From: Kineococcus mangrovi | Lineage (GTDB): Bacteria; Actinomycetota; Actinomycetes; Actinomycetales; Kineococcaceae | Reading direction: 5' to 3' | DNA: 64,000 nt | Assembly (NCBI RefSeq): GCF_041320705.1 | Contig: NZ_JBGGTQ010000008.1 | Location: forward strand, 62,001 to 126,000 | Shown: positions 8,728 to 18,070 of the stretch, piece after piece | How the letters are laid out: each line of letters begins with the position of its first letter | Numbering within the stretch: position 1 is the first letter of the stretch | Position numbers and translations under genes: made by a program | Notes under the pieces: generated by a model | The model's input: the letters and a program-made list of their open reading frames with translations, nothing else | The model's database searches: none | What the model was told of the DNA's origin: nothing

Positions 8728-9717
8728 ATGTCGCTCGCGCTCTCCGTCCTCGACCTGGCTCCCATCGCCCCGGGGCAGTCGGCGGGCGACAGCATCGCGG
8801 CGAGCGTCGCGCTCGCGCAGACCGCGGAGGAGCACGGCTACCGCCGCGTCTGGTACGCCGAGCACCACAACATGCCGCACATCGCCTCCTCGGCGCCGGC
8901 GGTCCTCATCGCCCACGTGGGGTCGAAGACGTCGACCATCCGGCTCGGCGCGGGTGGCGTGATGCTGCCCAACCACTCCCCGCTGAGCATCGCCGAGCAG
9001 TTCGGCACCCTCGAGGCGATGTACCCGGGGCGGATCGACCTCGGGCTGGGCCGTGCACCCGGTTCGGACGAGGCCACCACCTACGCGCTGCGCCGCGACC
9101 CGTCGCAGTCGGCGCAGTTCCCCGAGGACGTCCTGGAGCTGCAGGCCTACCTCGCGGGCCGCTCCCGGGTCCCGGGGGTCCAGGCCACGCCCGGTGGGGG
9201 GTCCGGCGTCCCCCTGTACGTGCTGGGCTCCTCGACGTTCGGCGCGCACCTGGCCGCCCGCTTCGGCCTGCCGTACGCGTTCGCCTCGCACTTCGCGCCG
9301 CAGCAGCTGCGCGCTGCGGTCGTCTCCTACCGCAACGAGTTCCAGCCCTCGGACCAGCTCGCCGAACCCCACGTCATCGCGGGGGTGAACGTCGTCGCGG
9401 CCGACACGACGGCGCAGGCGCGGGAGGCCTTCGGGCAGGTGCAGCGGCGGTTCGCGACCTCGCTGTTCGGTCGTGGACGCACGTTCACCGAGGCCGAGGT
9501 CGACGTCCTCATGGAGACCGCCGCGGGCCAGCACGTGCAGCAGATGCAGCACTACTCCGCGGTCGGCACCCCGTCGGAGGTCCGCACCTACCTGCAGGAC
9601 TTCGCCCGCGAGGCCGGTGCGGACGAGCTCATCGTCGCCCACCAGGCGCTGTCCACGCCGGCCCGGCTGCGGTCGGTGCAGTTGACCGCGGAGGCGTTCG
9701 AGGGCGCGACCGTCTGA
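8728..9717 (+). CDS. LLM class flavin-dependent oxidoreductase
   Basis: The 329-residue luciferase-like monooxygenase carries [14 protein letters not shown] near residue 50 and [22 protein letters not shown]. This is the pattern of the MsnO8/YhbW-type LLM subfamily, which resembles the alkanal monooxygenase alpha chain. These enzymes use reduced FMN, or sometimes F420; the substrate is unknown. AAAGG lies eight bases before the ATG. A short hairpin follows the stop. Confidence 0.85.
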   Translation: MSLALSVLDLAPIAPGQSAGDSIAASVALAQTAEEHGYRRVWYAEHHNMPHIASSAPAVLIAHVGSKTSTIRLGAGGVMLPNHSPLSIAEQFGTLEAMYPGRIDLGLGRAPGSDEATTYALRRDPSQSAQFPEDVLELQAYLAGRSRVPGVQATPGGGSGVPLYVLGSSTFGAHLAARFGLPYAFASHFAPQQLRAAVVSYRNEFQPSDQLAEPHVIAGVNVVAADTTAQAREAFGQVQRRFATSLFGRGRTFTEAEVDVLMETAAGQHVQQMQHYSAVGTPSEVRTYLQDFAREAGADELIVAHQALSTPARLRSVQLTAEAFEGATV

Positions 9718-9722
9718 GCGGT

Positions 9723-9740
9723 CCCGGTCAGCGGACCGGG
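9723..9740. terminator. Hairpin between convergent LLM and HD genes
   Basis: CCCGGTC (9723-9729) pairs with GACCGGG (9734-9740) around AGCG. It begins six bases after the LLM stop and overlaps the last codons of the minus-strand HD gene, so it could serve both. Confidence 0.5.
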
Positions 9741-10285
9741 CCGAGCCGGGCCTGCACCCGCGCCACCGCGGCGCGCAGGAACGGCTCGCGCTCGGCCCGC
9801 GCGCGCCGTTCGGCGTCCGCGTCGTCGCGGTGGCGGGCATGCAGGTCGCGCAGCCGGTCGGCGAACGGGACCCGCACACCGCCGGGGGTCGTCGTCATGT
9901 CGCAGTACAGCACCGCGTCGGCGACCGGGCCGCCCTCGTCGGGGTAGACGTCGAGCAGGTCCTCCAGGCCCCGGGCGCGGGCGAGGAACCGCGCACCGCT
10001 GTGGTGGGCGACGAGACCCACGAGGCGCAGCGGCCAGCCCAGACCCTTGAGGTGGTCGGCCCCGTCGAGGGGGTGGAAGCCGGTCCGCTGCACGCCCGGT
10101 GCGTAGCCGACGTCGTGCAGGGTCACCGCCGCCACGAGCAGGTCCCGGTCCTGCTCGGGCACGGTGCGGGCGACCTCGGCCGCGGTGCGGGCGGCCGTGG
10201 CCGCGTGTTCCCACCGGTGGTCCACGTCCGCGAGCAGCTCACGGGCCAGTGCCAGCGCCTCCTCGGCGCTCGTGCCGTCCATCAT
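9728..10285 (-). CDS. HD domain phosphohydrolase-like protein
   Basis: The 185-residue protein holds an HD-type metal site: His in the N-terminal helix (HRWEHAAT), the pair in LHDVGYAPG, and the later HHSGARF. HD proteins hydrolyse phosphate esters of nucleotides, but nothing fixes the substrate. GGGGAG lies before a pair of ATGs (10285 and 10282), so I take the first. It stands alone between convergent and divergent neighbours. The function is known only at family level. Confidence 0.8.
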   Translation of the reverse strand: MMDGTSAEEALALARELLADVDHRWEHAATAARTAAEVARTVPEQDRDLLVAAVTLHDVGYAPGVQRTGFHPLDGADHLKGLGWPLRLVGLVAHHSGARFLARARGLEDLLDVYPDEGGPVADAVLYCDMTTTPGGVRVPFADRLRDLHARHRDDADAERRARAEREPFLRAAVARVQARLGPVR

Positions 10286-10417
10286 CCGACTCCCCGCTGC
10301 TGGAGACCGCGTCGTCACCTGCGGCCGAGCCGTCACGACGACGCGCTCGCAGGTGACCTGCCAACAGTCGGTGGAACGTCCCAGGTCGCTGTGGGTTCCC
10401 GAGCCCGGGGGGCGGGA

Positions 10418-11430
10418 TCACCAGGCGTAGGCCTCCGGGGCGGGCTTGCTGCCGTTCGGGAACGGGGCCGGGAAGAGCTCGTCGAGGCGGTCGAGCGCGG
10501 CCTGGTCCAGCTCCAGCTCCAGGGCCCGCAGCGAGCCCGTCAGCTGCTGCACGGTGCGCGGCCCGATGATCGGGGCGGTCACCGCCGGGCGGGTCAGCAG
10601 CCACGCGATGCCGACGTCCGCGGGGTCAGCACCCAGTTCCCGGCAGAACTCCTCGTACGCCTCGATGGCCGCGCGGTTCGCCGCGAGGCCGTCGGTGTTC
10701 GACGTGCCGCGACCCTCGTCCCCGCTGGCCTGCTTGGCCAGGACCCCGCCGAGCAGCCCGCCGGCGAGCGGGGACCACGGGATGACGCCGAGGCCGAGGT
10801 GCTCGGCCGCCGGCAGGACCTCCAGCTCCACCCAGCGGGACAGGAGGTTGTAGAGCGACTGCTCGCTGACGAGCCCGACGACGCCGCGTTCGGCGGCGCT
10901 GGCCTGGGCGGCGGCGAGGTGCCAGCCGGCGAAGTTCGAGGACCCCGCGTAGAGGATCTTGCCCTGCTGGCGCAGGACGGACATGCCCTCCCAGATCTCC
11001 TCCCACGGCGTGGCCCGGTCGACGTGGTGCATCTGGTAGAGGTCGATGTGGTCGGTCTGCAGGCGTCGCAGCGACGCGTCGCACGCCTGCCGGATGTTGT
11101 AGGCGGACAGCTTGCCGTCGTTGGGCCAGTCGGTCATGTCGCCGTAGAGCTTGGTCGCCAGCACCGTCTTCTCCCGGCGACCACCGCCCTGGGCGAACCA
11201 GCGGCCGACGATCTCCTCCGTCTCGCCCTTGTGGCTGCCGTAGCCGTTGGCGGTTGGGGGCACCTCCCGGCGCGCTAGCGCCGGGGGACGAAGAAGTTGA
11301 CGCCGTGCTCGTGGGCGGCGTCCATCACGGTGCGGCTGTCGGCCTCGCTGGTGCGGGGGCCGAAGTTCATGGTTCCGAGGCACAGCGGCGAGACGCGTAG
11401 ACCTGTGCGGCCGAGGTGGCGGTACTCCAT
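10418..11430 (-). pseudogene. Aldo/keto reductase broken by a short palindromic insertion
   Basis: The N-terminal part MEYRHLGRTGLRVSPLCLG...EHGVNFF runs from 11430. The C-terminal part ANGYGSHKGETEEIVGRWF...EAYAW is in another frame and ends at 10418. Between them, intact family members read NFFDTANxYG. Here 35 bases replace the Asp codon (near 11247-11281), with an in-frame TAG and a palindrome CCCGGCGC-TAGC-GCGCCGGG. Removing a net 32 bases gives exactly 327 codons, the normal size. Everything else (catalytic-region KTVLATK, YQMHHVD, SSNFAGW, IPWSPLAGG) is well kept, so the break is recent. The product would have been an NADPH-dependent oxidoreductase. Confidence 0.85.
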
Positions 11431-11738
11431 CCCGAAACCGTACGCGCGGGGCGCGGCTCCGGCGCGGCCGAACCGTCCCACCTGCTGCCGGGCGCGGAGG
11501 GGGCCGTCGACGTCCTCGTCCTGGACGTCGCCCTGCCCGGTCTCGACGGTGCCAGGGCACGAGTTCCGCGAGGGGGCGGGGGTTTCGAGGGGGCGACGGG
11601 CGCAGCACCTCGCGTCGACGGAGGAGTGATCGGTGCGTGCTCGTGCTGGCGCGGCGCCGGTCCTGCGGCCCGACCACCGAGGCGTTCAGCAGGACCGTGA
11701 CGGTGGTGTCGAGGGTGCTGCCCGGGTGGCACCCGGCC
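11431..11738. other. Non-coding stretch before the MazEF-like relic
   Basis: No frame here gives a convincing protein. One plus-strand stretch (about 11497-11550) translates to AVDVLVLDVALPGLDG. It resembles the phosphoacceptor region of a response regulator but has no receiver domain around it. Together with the broken gene on its left and the relic on its right, this looks like a patch of decaying sequence. Confidence 0.4.
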
Positions 11739-12050
11739 GGGAAGTTCAGCACCGGCCTCTCCGCAGCCGACGTCGCCGCCCTCGACGAGCCCGTCCGCGA
11801 GGCCGGTCTGCCCTCTCGCTCCGCAGCTGTGCAGCGAGCCGTCCGGGCCCTGGCCCCCGGTCGTGGTCGGCGACGACCGGGCCGACGCGGTCGCTGAGCG
11901 CCTGGGGCGGGGTGTGGTGCCGGCGACCAGCGACGTCACCGGGGTCTTCCCCTCCCGGGTGCTGCTCGCCGCCCAGGACACCTCCGAGGTCGGCGACCTG
12001 CCGGTCAGCGCCGTGCGCGGTGCACCGGCCGACCTCTACCGGCGGGAGAG
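11739..12050 (+). pseudogene. Decayed MazEF-type toxin-antitoxin pair
   Basis: Bases 11739-11850 translate to GKFSTGLSAADVAALDEPV and then PSRSAAVQRAVRAL, the pattern of the short antitoxins that precede MazF. The start codon position reads GGG. About 11854-12050, one frame over, translates to PVVVGDDRADAVAERLGRGV, then VPATSDVTGVFPSRVLL and a degenerate tail. This matches the middle of MazF (RPVVVVSND, VVPVTSN, VYPFQVLL) without its first 25-30 residues. The antitoxin end is fused to the toxin middle with a frame change, which points to an internal deletion. The 3' end overlaps a minus-strand gene. Family assignment rests on pattern recall. Confidence 0.55.
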
Positions 12051-13187
12051 CCGCAGCGTCACCGTGGCGGTCCCGTCGGCACGTGCGGGGTCGGGAGGGG
12101 CCGACCTGGCACGTACCGTGCCGGTCCACTCGACCGGCGCCGAGAACGTCAGCTCGTCCTCCGCGGCGCGTTCGACGTAGACCGACCACCCGTCCCAGGG
12201 CATCCACATGCCCCACCCGTCGTGCAGCGGGGGACGCGCACCGGGGTCGACGAGGTCCCCCTCGGTCCGGTCGACCAGGAGCGAGGCGGCGTTCCCGGTG
12301 ACGCGGCGAGAGGGGGACAGGACCCGGCACGCGACGCGGTGCCCACCGTCGGGGAACGAGCCCGCGCTGATCGCGTCGAGGTGGACCGCGAAGACCCCTG
12401 CGCGGATGCGGTCCAGGTGGGCGGTGGTCCGGGGCCGACCGTCGCCGCCGACCCCGAAGCGGGCCACCACCAGCGCCGGTTCGCGGCCCCGGCGCACCTC
12501 GGTCGTGACGGACAGGTCGACGGTGAAGGCGTCGGCGGGGTGGGGTTCCGGCGGGGCGGGCTCCCACGGGTTCTCCCGGTCCCGGCGTCGGTGCGCCAGG
12601 TAGGCGACGTGGCTGTCGAACCACCCCGGCCGGCCCCGTTCCCGGCGGTCGTCCTCGGCGTCCAGGCCCCGTTGCAGCCTGCGGCGGGTCAGACCGTCCA
12701 GCGGGGTGACGGTGACGTCCGGTCGCCGCCCGCGCAGCAGGTCTGCTTCGGCCGCGGTGAGGGCGGCGGTGATGACGGTTCCGCCGTCGTCGACCTCGGC
12801 GAGGGTGTTCTCGGCGGCGTCCAGGACGCGGACGCCGAGGCTGGCGGTGGCGTAGGTGCGGGCCGTGACCCACAGGGCGTCGTCACCGGCGTCGATCCAC
12901 ACCGCGCCGGGCCAGCGGCCGGTGCGGGTGGGGGCGGGCAGTTCGCGCAGGTCGTGCTCGGCCCACCGCTGCTGGGGGTGCAGGTCGACGGGCAGCAGGG
13001 AGGAGTCGTCCTCGACCCAGCGGTCGGCGGCCAGGTCGACGACCAGGCTCGTCGTGACCGGCCGCAGGACGTCCAGGGTCGCCACGACCGCCCGGGCCCG
13101 GTCGGTGGGGTCGGGCCAGCTCGCGTCCACCCGTCGGGGGGCGACGACGTGGACGAGGCGACCGGGCAGGTCCGAGCGGGACAGCAC
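12036..13187 (-). CDS. Hypothetical protein, 383 aa
   Basis: I do not recognise this family. The soluble protein has no signal peptide, no membrane helices and no obvious catalytic motif. It contains a charged middle (RRRLQRGLDAEDDRRERGRPGW, about 180-200) and a C-terminal beta-rich half rich in Trp and Arg (WGMWMPWDGWSVYVERA). GTG 13187 is chosen because AGGA lies a few bases upstream and the longer frame is low-complexity. Codon use is typical of the window, which supports a real gene. It precedes no obvious partner; the lipoprotein gene behind it lies 86 bases upstream on the same strand and could share a transcript. Confidence 0.6.
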   Translation of the reverse strand: MLSRSDLPGRLVHVVAPRRVDASWPDPTDRARAVVATLDVLRPVTTSLVVDLAADRWVEDDSSLLPVDLHPQQRWAEHDLRELPAPTRTGRWPGAVWIDAGDDALWVTARTYATASLGVRVLDAAENTLAEVDDGGTVITAALTAAEADLLRGRRPDVTVTPLDGLTRRRLQRGLDAEDDRRERGRPGWFDSHVAYLAHRRRDRENPWEPAPPEPHPADAFTVDLSVTTEVRRGREPALVVARFGVGGDGRPRTTAHLDRIRAGVFAVHLDAISAGSFPDGGHRVACRVLSPSRRVTGNAASLLVDRTEGDLVDPGARPPLHDGWGMWMPWDGWSVYVERAAEDELTFSAPVEWTGTVRARSAPPDPARADGTATVTLRLSRR

Positions 13188-13273
13188 ACGGTGATCCTGC
13201 CCCGGCGGCGGCTGCCCGCGCAGCCCGGTTCCAGCGCCCTGCGGGACGCCGGGCCACCGCTCGCGGGCGCTTC

Positions 13274-13711
13274 TCAGGAGACCGGTTCGGTGGAGACGCT
13301 GCTCCCGACGTTGAAGACGATCACCTCCGAGCCCACGTCGACGCCGCACTCGCGCAGCGCGTCGGCCGCGTCCGGGCCGCAGAGCGAGTCGACCGAGGAC
13401 GTCGTCATGCTGCCCCCGCCGCCGGAGACGTCGTCGCCCAACCCGACCGGAGTGCTGTCCGGGAGCACCAGGGACTCCGCGTCCTCGTCCCAGCTGACGC
13501 CGTCGGGCCACACCACCATCGACTCGCCCAGCCCGATGCAGGGACCGACCCGGGCGAGCTGACCGCCCAGTGCCGCCGCCATGCCGCTGTCCCACCGCCC
13601 GTCCGAGACCAGGAGGGGCCCGTGCAGCCTCGCCGAGGCCGAGGAACCGGAGCAGGCCGTCAGCAGGGAGACGCACACCAGGGCACCGGCGGCGGCCAGG
13701 GGTCGAACCAT
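13274..13711 (-). CDS. Small secreted lipoprotein, unknown function
   Basis: The 145-residue protein begins with a lipoprotein signal peptide ending in the lipobox LTAC (MVRPLAAAGALVCVSLLTAC), so it should be anchored outside the membrane. The mature part is Gly/Ser/Asp-rich with cysteines in CIGLG, LCGPD and ECGVD that could form disulfides. No family is recognised. GGAGGAG lies eight bases before the ATG. A (CCA)n run lies just upstream of the start. Confidence 0.75.
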   Translation of the reverse strand: MVRPLAAAGALVCVSLLTACSGSSASARLHGPLLVSDGRWDSGMAAALGGQLARVGPCIGLGESMVVWPDGVSWDEDAESLVLPDSTPVGLGDDVSGGGGSMTTSSVDSLCGPDAADALRECGVDVGSEVIVFNVGSSVSTEPVS

Positions 13712-14144
13712 CGCGTCACGCTCCTCCACCACCACCACCACCACGGGGTCCGGCCTCGCTGGTGACCCGCGCTTCGACGCGCCGGCGGGCGTCGGCGTTC
13801 CCGGTCCTCCCGCGGGTAGGTCCCGGTGGAGCGGGGCTCGTCGCTCGGGTACGCGGTTCACCACCCGGATCGGGCGGTCCACGCCGGCCGGCGCCTGCAC
13901 GGACTGCGCGGCGACGACGCACGCCGGCGCGAGGACGGCCGCGGTGTCCGCCCGGGTCCCGCCGTGCCCGGCCTCATCGTCTCCTCGCCCGGGGTCGCAC
14001 CGGTGCGGCTGCTGACCGTCGTCGATCCCGCTGGCCGCCGGTCCCGGCGGTGCTGCCCGCGCGTGCCGGGCACCGGTGGCCGGTGTTGGGCCGACCGGGT
14101 CACCGGCGGTGCAGCGCCGGACCGCGGCTGCCGAGGACCAGAGC
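13712..14144. other. Intergenic region between lipoprotein and diguanylate cyclase
   Basis: This 433-base divergent gap contains a short (CCA)n tract at about 13727-13745 beside the lipoprotein ribosome binding site. Several open frames exist on both strands, but none has a good start signal or protein-like composition. I see no gene, hairpin or recognisable promoter. Confidence 0.5.
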
Positions 14145-15206
14145 GTGGGGGGAGACGAGACGGGGTCGGCGCTGCGCGCCAGCCAGGTCTTCATCGTGCT
14201 GTGCGCCCCGGCCCTGCTCCTGCTCGCGCTGGTGGTGGTGCTGCTGGTGCCGGACGTCCTGCGTCCCGGCACCGCGCCCGGTGTCCTCGCGGCGGGGTTC
14301 GCGGCGCCGCCGGTGGCGCTGCTCGCGGTCGTGCGGCACCGCCGGACCGGGCGTCCGCAGGGGTGGTGGTCGGTGTGGGCGACGGCTCTCCTCGCCGTGC
14401 TGGCGCTGTGCGTCGCCGACCCGGTGTTCCGGCAGGCCACCGTCTCGGGCCTCGTCGTCGGTCCCCTCTACGTCGCGATGTTCTGCGGGAAGCGGTCGAC
14501 GGTCCTGCACCTGGCCCTCACCGCGGTCGTCGCGGGAGTGCTGGTGGCGGTCCTGCCCGGTGAGCCGCTGGTGCGGGCGGTGCGCGTGATCGGGGTCGAG
14601 GTGGTCCTCGTCCTCACGGTCGCCGGGCTGGCGGTGCTGCGGGCCCGGCTCGACGCCGCGGTGACCCGCGCGGTGGCCGCCCGGGACCGGGCCGACCTGA
14701 ACGCGGCGCGCGACCCGTTGACGGGTCTGCTGAACCGCCGGGGGTTGCGCTGCGAGCTGTCCGGGGTCGAGGACCGCCCCGTGGGTGCGGTGCTGCTCGA
14801 CATCGACCACTTCAAGCGCGTCAACGACGCCTTCGGGCACGGCGCCGGGGACGACGTCCTCGTCCGGGTCGCGGCGGTGCTGGCCGCGACCGTCCGCCCC
14901 GGTGACCTGGTCTGCCGCATCGGTGGGGAGGAGTTCTTCGTCCTGGCCCCCGCCGGCGGGATCGAGGAGGTGGCGGCGCTGGCCGAACGGTTGCGCGCCG
15001 CCGTGGCCGCCGACGTCGGGGTGCCCCCGGTCACCGTCAGCGCCGGGGCGGCGGTGCGGTTCCCGGACGGCACGGCCGGGGACGTCGTCGACGAGCTGTA
15101 CGCCCGCACCGACCGGTTGCTCTACCGGGCCAAGCACGAGGGGCGCGACCGCGTGTGCGCGGAGCCGGGGGCGGGGGCCGGAGCGGCGGTGCCCTCGGCG
15201 GGCTGA
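14145..15206 (+). CDS. Membrane-bound diguanylate cyclase (GGDEF)
   Basis: The 353-residue protein has five or six membrane helices (about 12-165) and a C-terminal GGDEF domain (about 185-345). The active site is GGEEF (260-264), and RPGD ends five residues before it, so the inhibitory I-site RxxD is intact. It should make c-di-GMP and be product-inhibited. The helices form an uncharacterised sensor. GTG 14145 has GAGG upstream; GTG 14076 would add 23 residues. A chemoreceptor gene follows 262 bases downstream with its own promoter. Confidence 0.88.
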   Translation: MGGDETGSALRASQVFIVLCAPALLLLALVVVLLVPDVLRPGTAPGVLAAGFAAPPVALLAVVRHRRTGRPQGWWSVWATALLAVLALCVADPVFRQATVSGLVVGPLYVAMFCGKRSTVLHLALTAVVAGVLVAVLPGEPLVRAVRVIGVEVVLVLTVAGLAVLRARLDAAVTRAVAARDRADLNAARDPLTGLLNRRGLRCELSGVEDRPVGAVLLDIDHFKRVNDAFGHGAGDDVLVRVAAVLAATVRPGDLVCRIGGEEFFVLAPAGGIEEVAALAERLRAAVAADVGVPPVTVSAGAAVRFPDGTAGDVVDELYARTDRLLYRAKHEGRDRVCAEPGAGAGAAVPSAG

Positions 15207-15391
15207 CCGGTCGGGTCAGGAGGTGCCGCAGCACCACCTCACCGGCGCCTCCCGGGGGCGGCACCCGCCGCGACCACAGCGTCACCGCCCGCACGCCCGG
15301 GCACCCACCGCGCCCACGGCGGGAGCGGTGGGGGTCGGCACCGGGGCGGGGTGCCCGGGGCCGCGGCGCTCGTCACCGGACCGCCGGAACG

Positions 15392-15419
15392 CTCAGGACC
15401 CTGACTGTTGCGTCGATAA
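15392..15419 (+). promoter_or_regulatory. FliA (sigma-28)-type promoter of the chemoreceptor gene
   Basis: CTCA (15392-15395) is followed after 16 bases by GTCGATAA (15412-15419). It fits the CTCA-N15-17-GCCGAA rule I recall for the Actinoplanes flagellar sigma factor, and the GCCGATAA box of sigma-28 in general, with one mismatch. Transcription would start about 40 bases before the GTG at 15469. Two similar sites precede other signalling genes in this window. Confidence 0.6.
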
Positions 15420-15468
15420 AACGACGGGTCCTCGGGCGTCGAGGCGATCAAGGAGGTCGAGGTAGTCC

Positions 15469-17049
15469 GTGTCGGTTCGTCTGCGCGATCTGCGCGTGTC
15501 CACGAAGCTCGTCGCCGGTTTCGGCGTCGTGGTGCTGCTGCTGGTGGTGATCACCGGTTTCGCGGTGCTGCGGCTGCGGGCCGCGCAGGACAACCTCGAG
15601 CACCTCTCCACCTCCGGCGTCGCCTCCGTCGCCGCGGCCGGTCACCTCGAGACCTCGTTCGGCACCGTCCGCGAGGACCTCCTGCGCGCCTCGCTGCCCG
15701 GGGCCGACATCGGGGCCGCGTTGTCGACCCTCTCGGACGACGAGGCCGCGCTGGACCAGACGTGGGCCGACTACCGGGCCGCGGGGCCCGCGGCCACCGC
15801 CGACCAGCAGTCCGCCTACACGGCCGCGCTGACGACGTACCGCGCTGCGGTGCAGGAGTTCATCACGGTCGGCACCTCCTCCGGCCCGGAGGCCGCGACC
15901 GCTCTCGCTGCGCAGGAGATCGCGCCGGCCGCCCAGCAGGTCAAGGCCGCGCTCGAGGACCTGACGAGCGCGGAGTCCGCCTCCGCCGCCGAGATCGCCG
16001 CCCGCGGCGGCGCCGACCACCGGCGCGACCTCGTCGCGCTCCTCGTCGTCGCGGCGTCGGCCGTGGCGCTGGCCGTGGCGCTCTCGCTGTCCACCGCCCG
16101 GTCGATCTCGCGTCCGCTGGCCCAGACGCTGCGCGTCGTCGAGGGGCTCGCGCAGGGCAGGCTGGACCGCCGCGTCCCGAACCCGGGTCGCGACGAGGTC
16201 GGGCGCCTGGCGGCGGCCACGAACGACTCGATGGACACCCTGACGACGTTGCTGCGCGACGTCACGTCCACCGCGGGTGCGCTCACCTCCTCCTCCCAGC
16301 GGCTCACGGGGGTCGCCTCGCAGTTGTCCGCCGGTGCGGCGCAGTCCGCCTCGCAGTCGCAGGTGGTCTCGGCCGCGACCGGGGAGATCAGCGCAAACAT
16401 CGGGACCGTCGCGGCGGCCGGGGAGGAGATGACCTCGGCGATCCGGGAGATCGCGTCCTCGACCGCGGCGGCCTCGCAGACGGCGGCCACGGCGGTGGCC
16501 GCGGCGGCCGACGCCGAGGCGACCATCTCCCGGTTGGGGGCTTCGAGCCGGGAGATCGGTGAGGTGGTCAAGCTGATCACCTCGATCGCGGAGCAGACGA
16601 ACCTGCTGGCGTTGAACGCCACGATCGAGGCGGCGCGGGCCGGGGATGCGGGCAAGGGGTTCGCGGTGGTGGCCGGTGAGGTGAAGGAGCTGGCGCAGCA
16701 GACGGCGCGGGCGACGGAGGAGATCGTGGCGAGGGTGAACGCCACGCAGGCCGATGCGGGGGCTGCGACGGGGGTGATCGGGCAGATCGCGGAGGTGATC
16801 GGGCAGATCGACGGGTTGCAGGCCACGATCGCGGCGGCGGTGGAGGAGCAGTCGGCGACGACGAGTGAGATGGTGCGCAACGTGACGGAGGTCTCGGGCG
16901 GGTCGCAGGAGATCGCGGCGAGCATCACCGGTATCGCGCAGGCGGCGGGTCAGACGACCGAGAGCGCGTCGGTGACCGCGGCCACGGCTGAGGAGGTCTC
17001 CCGCGCGGCGCACCGGCTGGAGGAACTGGTGGCGGGCTTCCGCCTCTGA
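15469..17049 (+). CDS. Methyl-accepting chemotaxis protein (transmembrane)
   Basis: The 526-residue chemoreceptor has a short N-terminal cytoplasmic arm, TM1 (about 14-37), a helical extracellular sensor (about 38-183), TM2 (about 185-207), HAMP (about 208-260) and the MA signalling domain. The hairpin tip contains [45 protein letters not shown], of which the core [18 protein letters not shown] is diagnostic. It senses an unknown ligand outside the cell and controls CheA. AAGGAGG lies 12 bases before the GTG, a slightly long spacing. No che kinase gene is nearby. Confidence 0.96.
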   Translation: MSVRLRDLRVSTKLVAGFGVVVLLLVVITGFAVLRLRAAQDNLEHLSTSGVASVAAAGHLETSFGTVREDLLRASLPGADIGAALSTLSDDEAALDQTWADYRAAGPAATADQQSAYTAALTTYRAAVQEFITVGTSSGPEAATALAAQEIAPAAQQVKAALEDLTSAESASAAEIAARGGADHRRDLVALLVVAASAVALAVALSLSTARSISRPLAQTLRVVEGLAQGRLDRRVPNPGRDEVGRLAAATNDSMDTLTTLLRDVTSTAGALTSSSQRLTGVASQLSAGAAQSASQSQVVSAATGEISANIGTVAAAGEEMTSAIREIASSTAAASQTAATAVAAAADAEATISRLGASSREIGEVVKLITSIAEQTNLLALNATIEAARAGDAGKGFAVVAGEVKELAQQTARATEEIVARVNATQADAGAATGVIGQIAEVIGQIDGLQATIAAAVEEQSATTSEMVRNVTEVSGGSQEIAASITGIAQAAGQTTESASVTAATAEEVSRAAHRLEELVAGFRL

Positions 17050-17079
17050 TCCGGGCGGGCGCCGGGGGACGGGACGGGC

Positions 17080-18063
17080 ATGATGGCTGCCATGAGCAGC
17101 TTGCCGACCACGCCCGACCGGAACCTGGCCCTCGAACTCGTCCGGGCGACGGAGGCGGCGGCGATCCGCGCCACCCCGTACATCGGCCGCGGCGACAAGA
17201 ACGGTGCGGACGGGGCCGCCGTCGACGCGATGCGCGAGTTCCTCGGCACCGTCGACTTCGCCGGTGTCGTCGTCATCGGCGAGGGCGAGAAGGACGAGGC
17301 GCCCATGCTGTTCAACGGCGAGGAGGTCGGCACGGGGAACGGCCCGGCCTGCGACATCGCCGTCGACCCCATCGACGGGACCTCCCTGACCGCGCTGGGC
17401 CGCCGCAACGCGATCTCCATGATCGCGGCCGCCGACCGGGGGGCGATGCTCGACGCCCACTCGGTCTTCTACATGGAGAAGATCGTCACCGGCCCCGAGG
17501 GGCACGGGGTCGTCGACCTGCGCCAGCCGGTCGGGGAGAACGTGCGCGCGCTGGCGCGGGCCAAGGGCAAGGACGTCTCGGAGATCTCCGTCGGCGTCCT
17601 GGACCGTCCCCGCCACGAGCAGCTCATCGCCGACATCCGCGCGGCCGGGGCCGGGACCCGCCTCCTGCTGGACGGCGACGTCGCCGGCGGCATCGACGCC
17701 GCGTCCTACGAGGGCCGGCTCGACATGTGCGTCGGCGTCGGCGGCAGCCCCGAGGGCGTCGCGACGGCGTGCGCGATCAAGGCGCTCGGGGGTCTCATCC
17801 AGGCCCGGCTCGCCCCCAAGACCGACGACGAGCGCCAGCACGGCCTCGACGCGGGGCTGAAGTTCGACCACGTCTACACCGCTGACGAACTCGTCAGGGG
17901 TGACAACACGTTCTTCGTCGCGACCGGGGTGACGGACGGGAACCTCGTCGGCGGCGTGCGGCGGCTGGGGCCGGTCATCCGCACCGAGTCCATCGCGCTG
18001 CGGGCCCGTTCCGGCACCATCCGGCACATCCGGGCCGACCACCTCGCCGAGAAGTGGCTCTGA
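17080..18063 (+). CDS. glpX: Class II fructose-1,6-bisphosphatase
   Basis: The 327-residue GlpX has the metal and substrate motifs GEGEKDEAP (about 66-74), DPIDGTS (about 94-100) and CVGVGGSPEG. It dephosphorylates fructose 1,6-bisphosphate in gluconeogenesis. GlpX is the main FBPase in actinobacteria. Three ATGs lie close together (17080, 17083, 17092), with GGGGGAC upstream; I take the first. The gene is not obviously linked to the chemoreceptor before it. Confidence 0.95.
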   Translation: MMAAMSSLPTTPDRNLALELVRATEAAAIRATPYIGRGDKNGADGAAVDAMREFLGTVDFAGVVVIGEGEKDEAPMLFNGEEVGTGNGPACDIAVDPIDGTSLTALGRRNAISMIAAADRGAMLDAHSVFYMEKIVTGPEGHGVVDLRQPVGENVRALARAKGKDVSEISVGVLDRPRHEQLIADIRAAGAGTRLLLDGDVAGGIDAASYEGRLDMCVGVGGSPEGVATACAIKALGGLIQARLAPKTDDERQHGLDAGLKFDHVYTADELVRGDNTFFVATGVTDGNLVGGVRRLGPVIRTESIALRARSGTIRHIRADHLAEKWL

Positions 18064-18070
18064 GGTCCGC

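Noticed and set aside
11497-11560. Response-regulator-like peptide AVDVLVLDVALPGLDG
   Set aside because: Only some 20 residues match; no receiver domain, start or stop context. Too short to annotate as a pseudogene.
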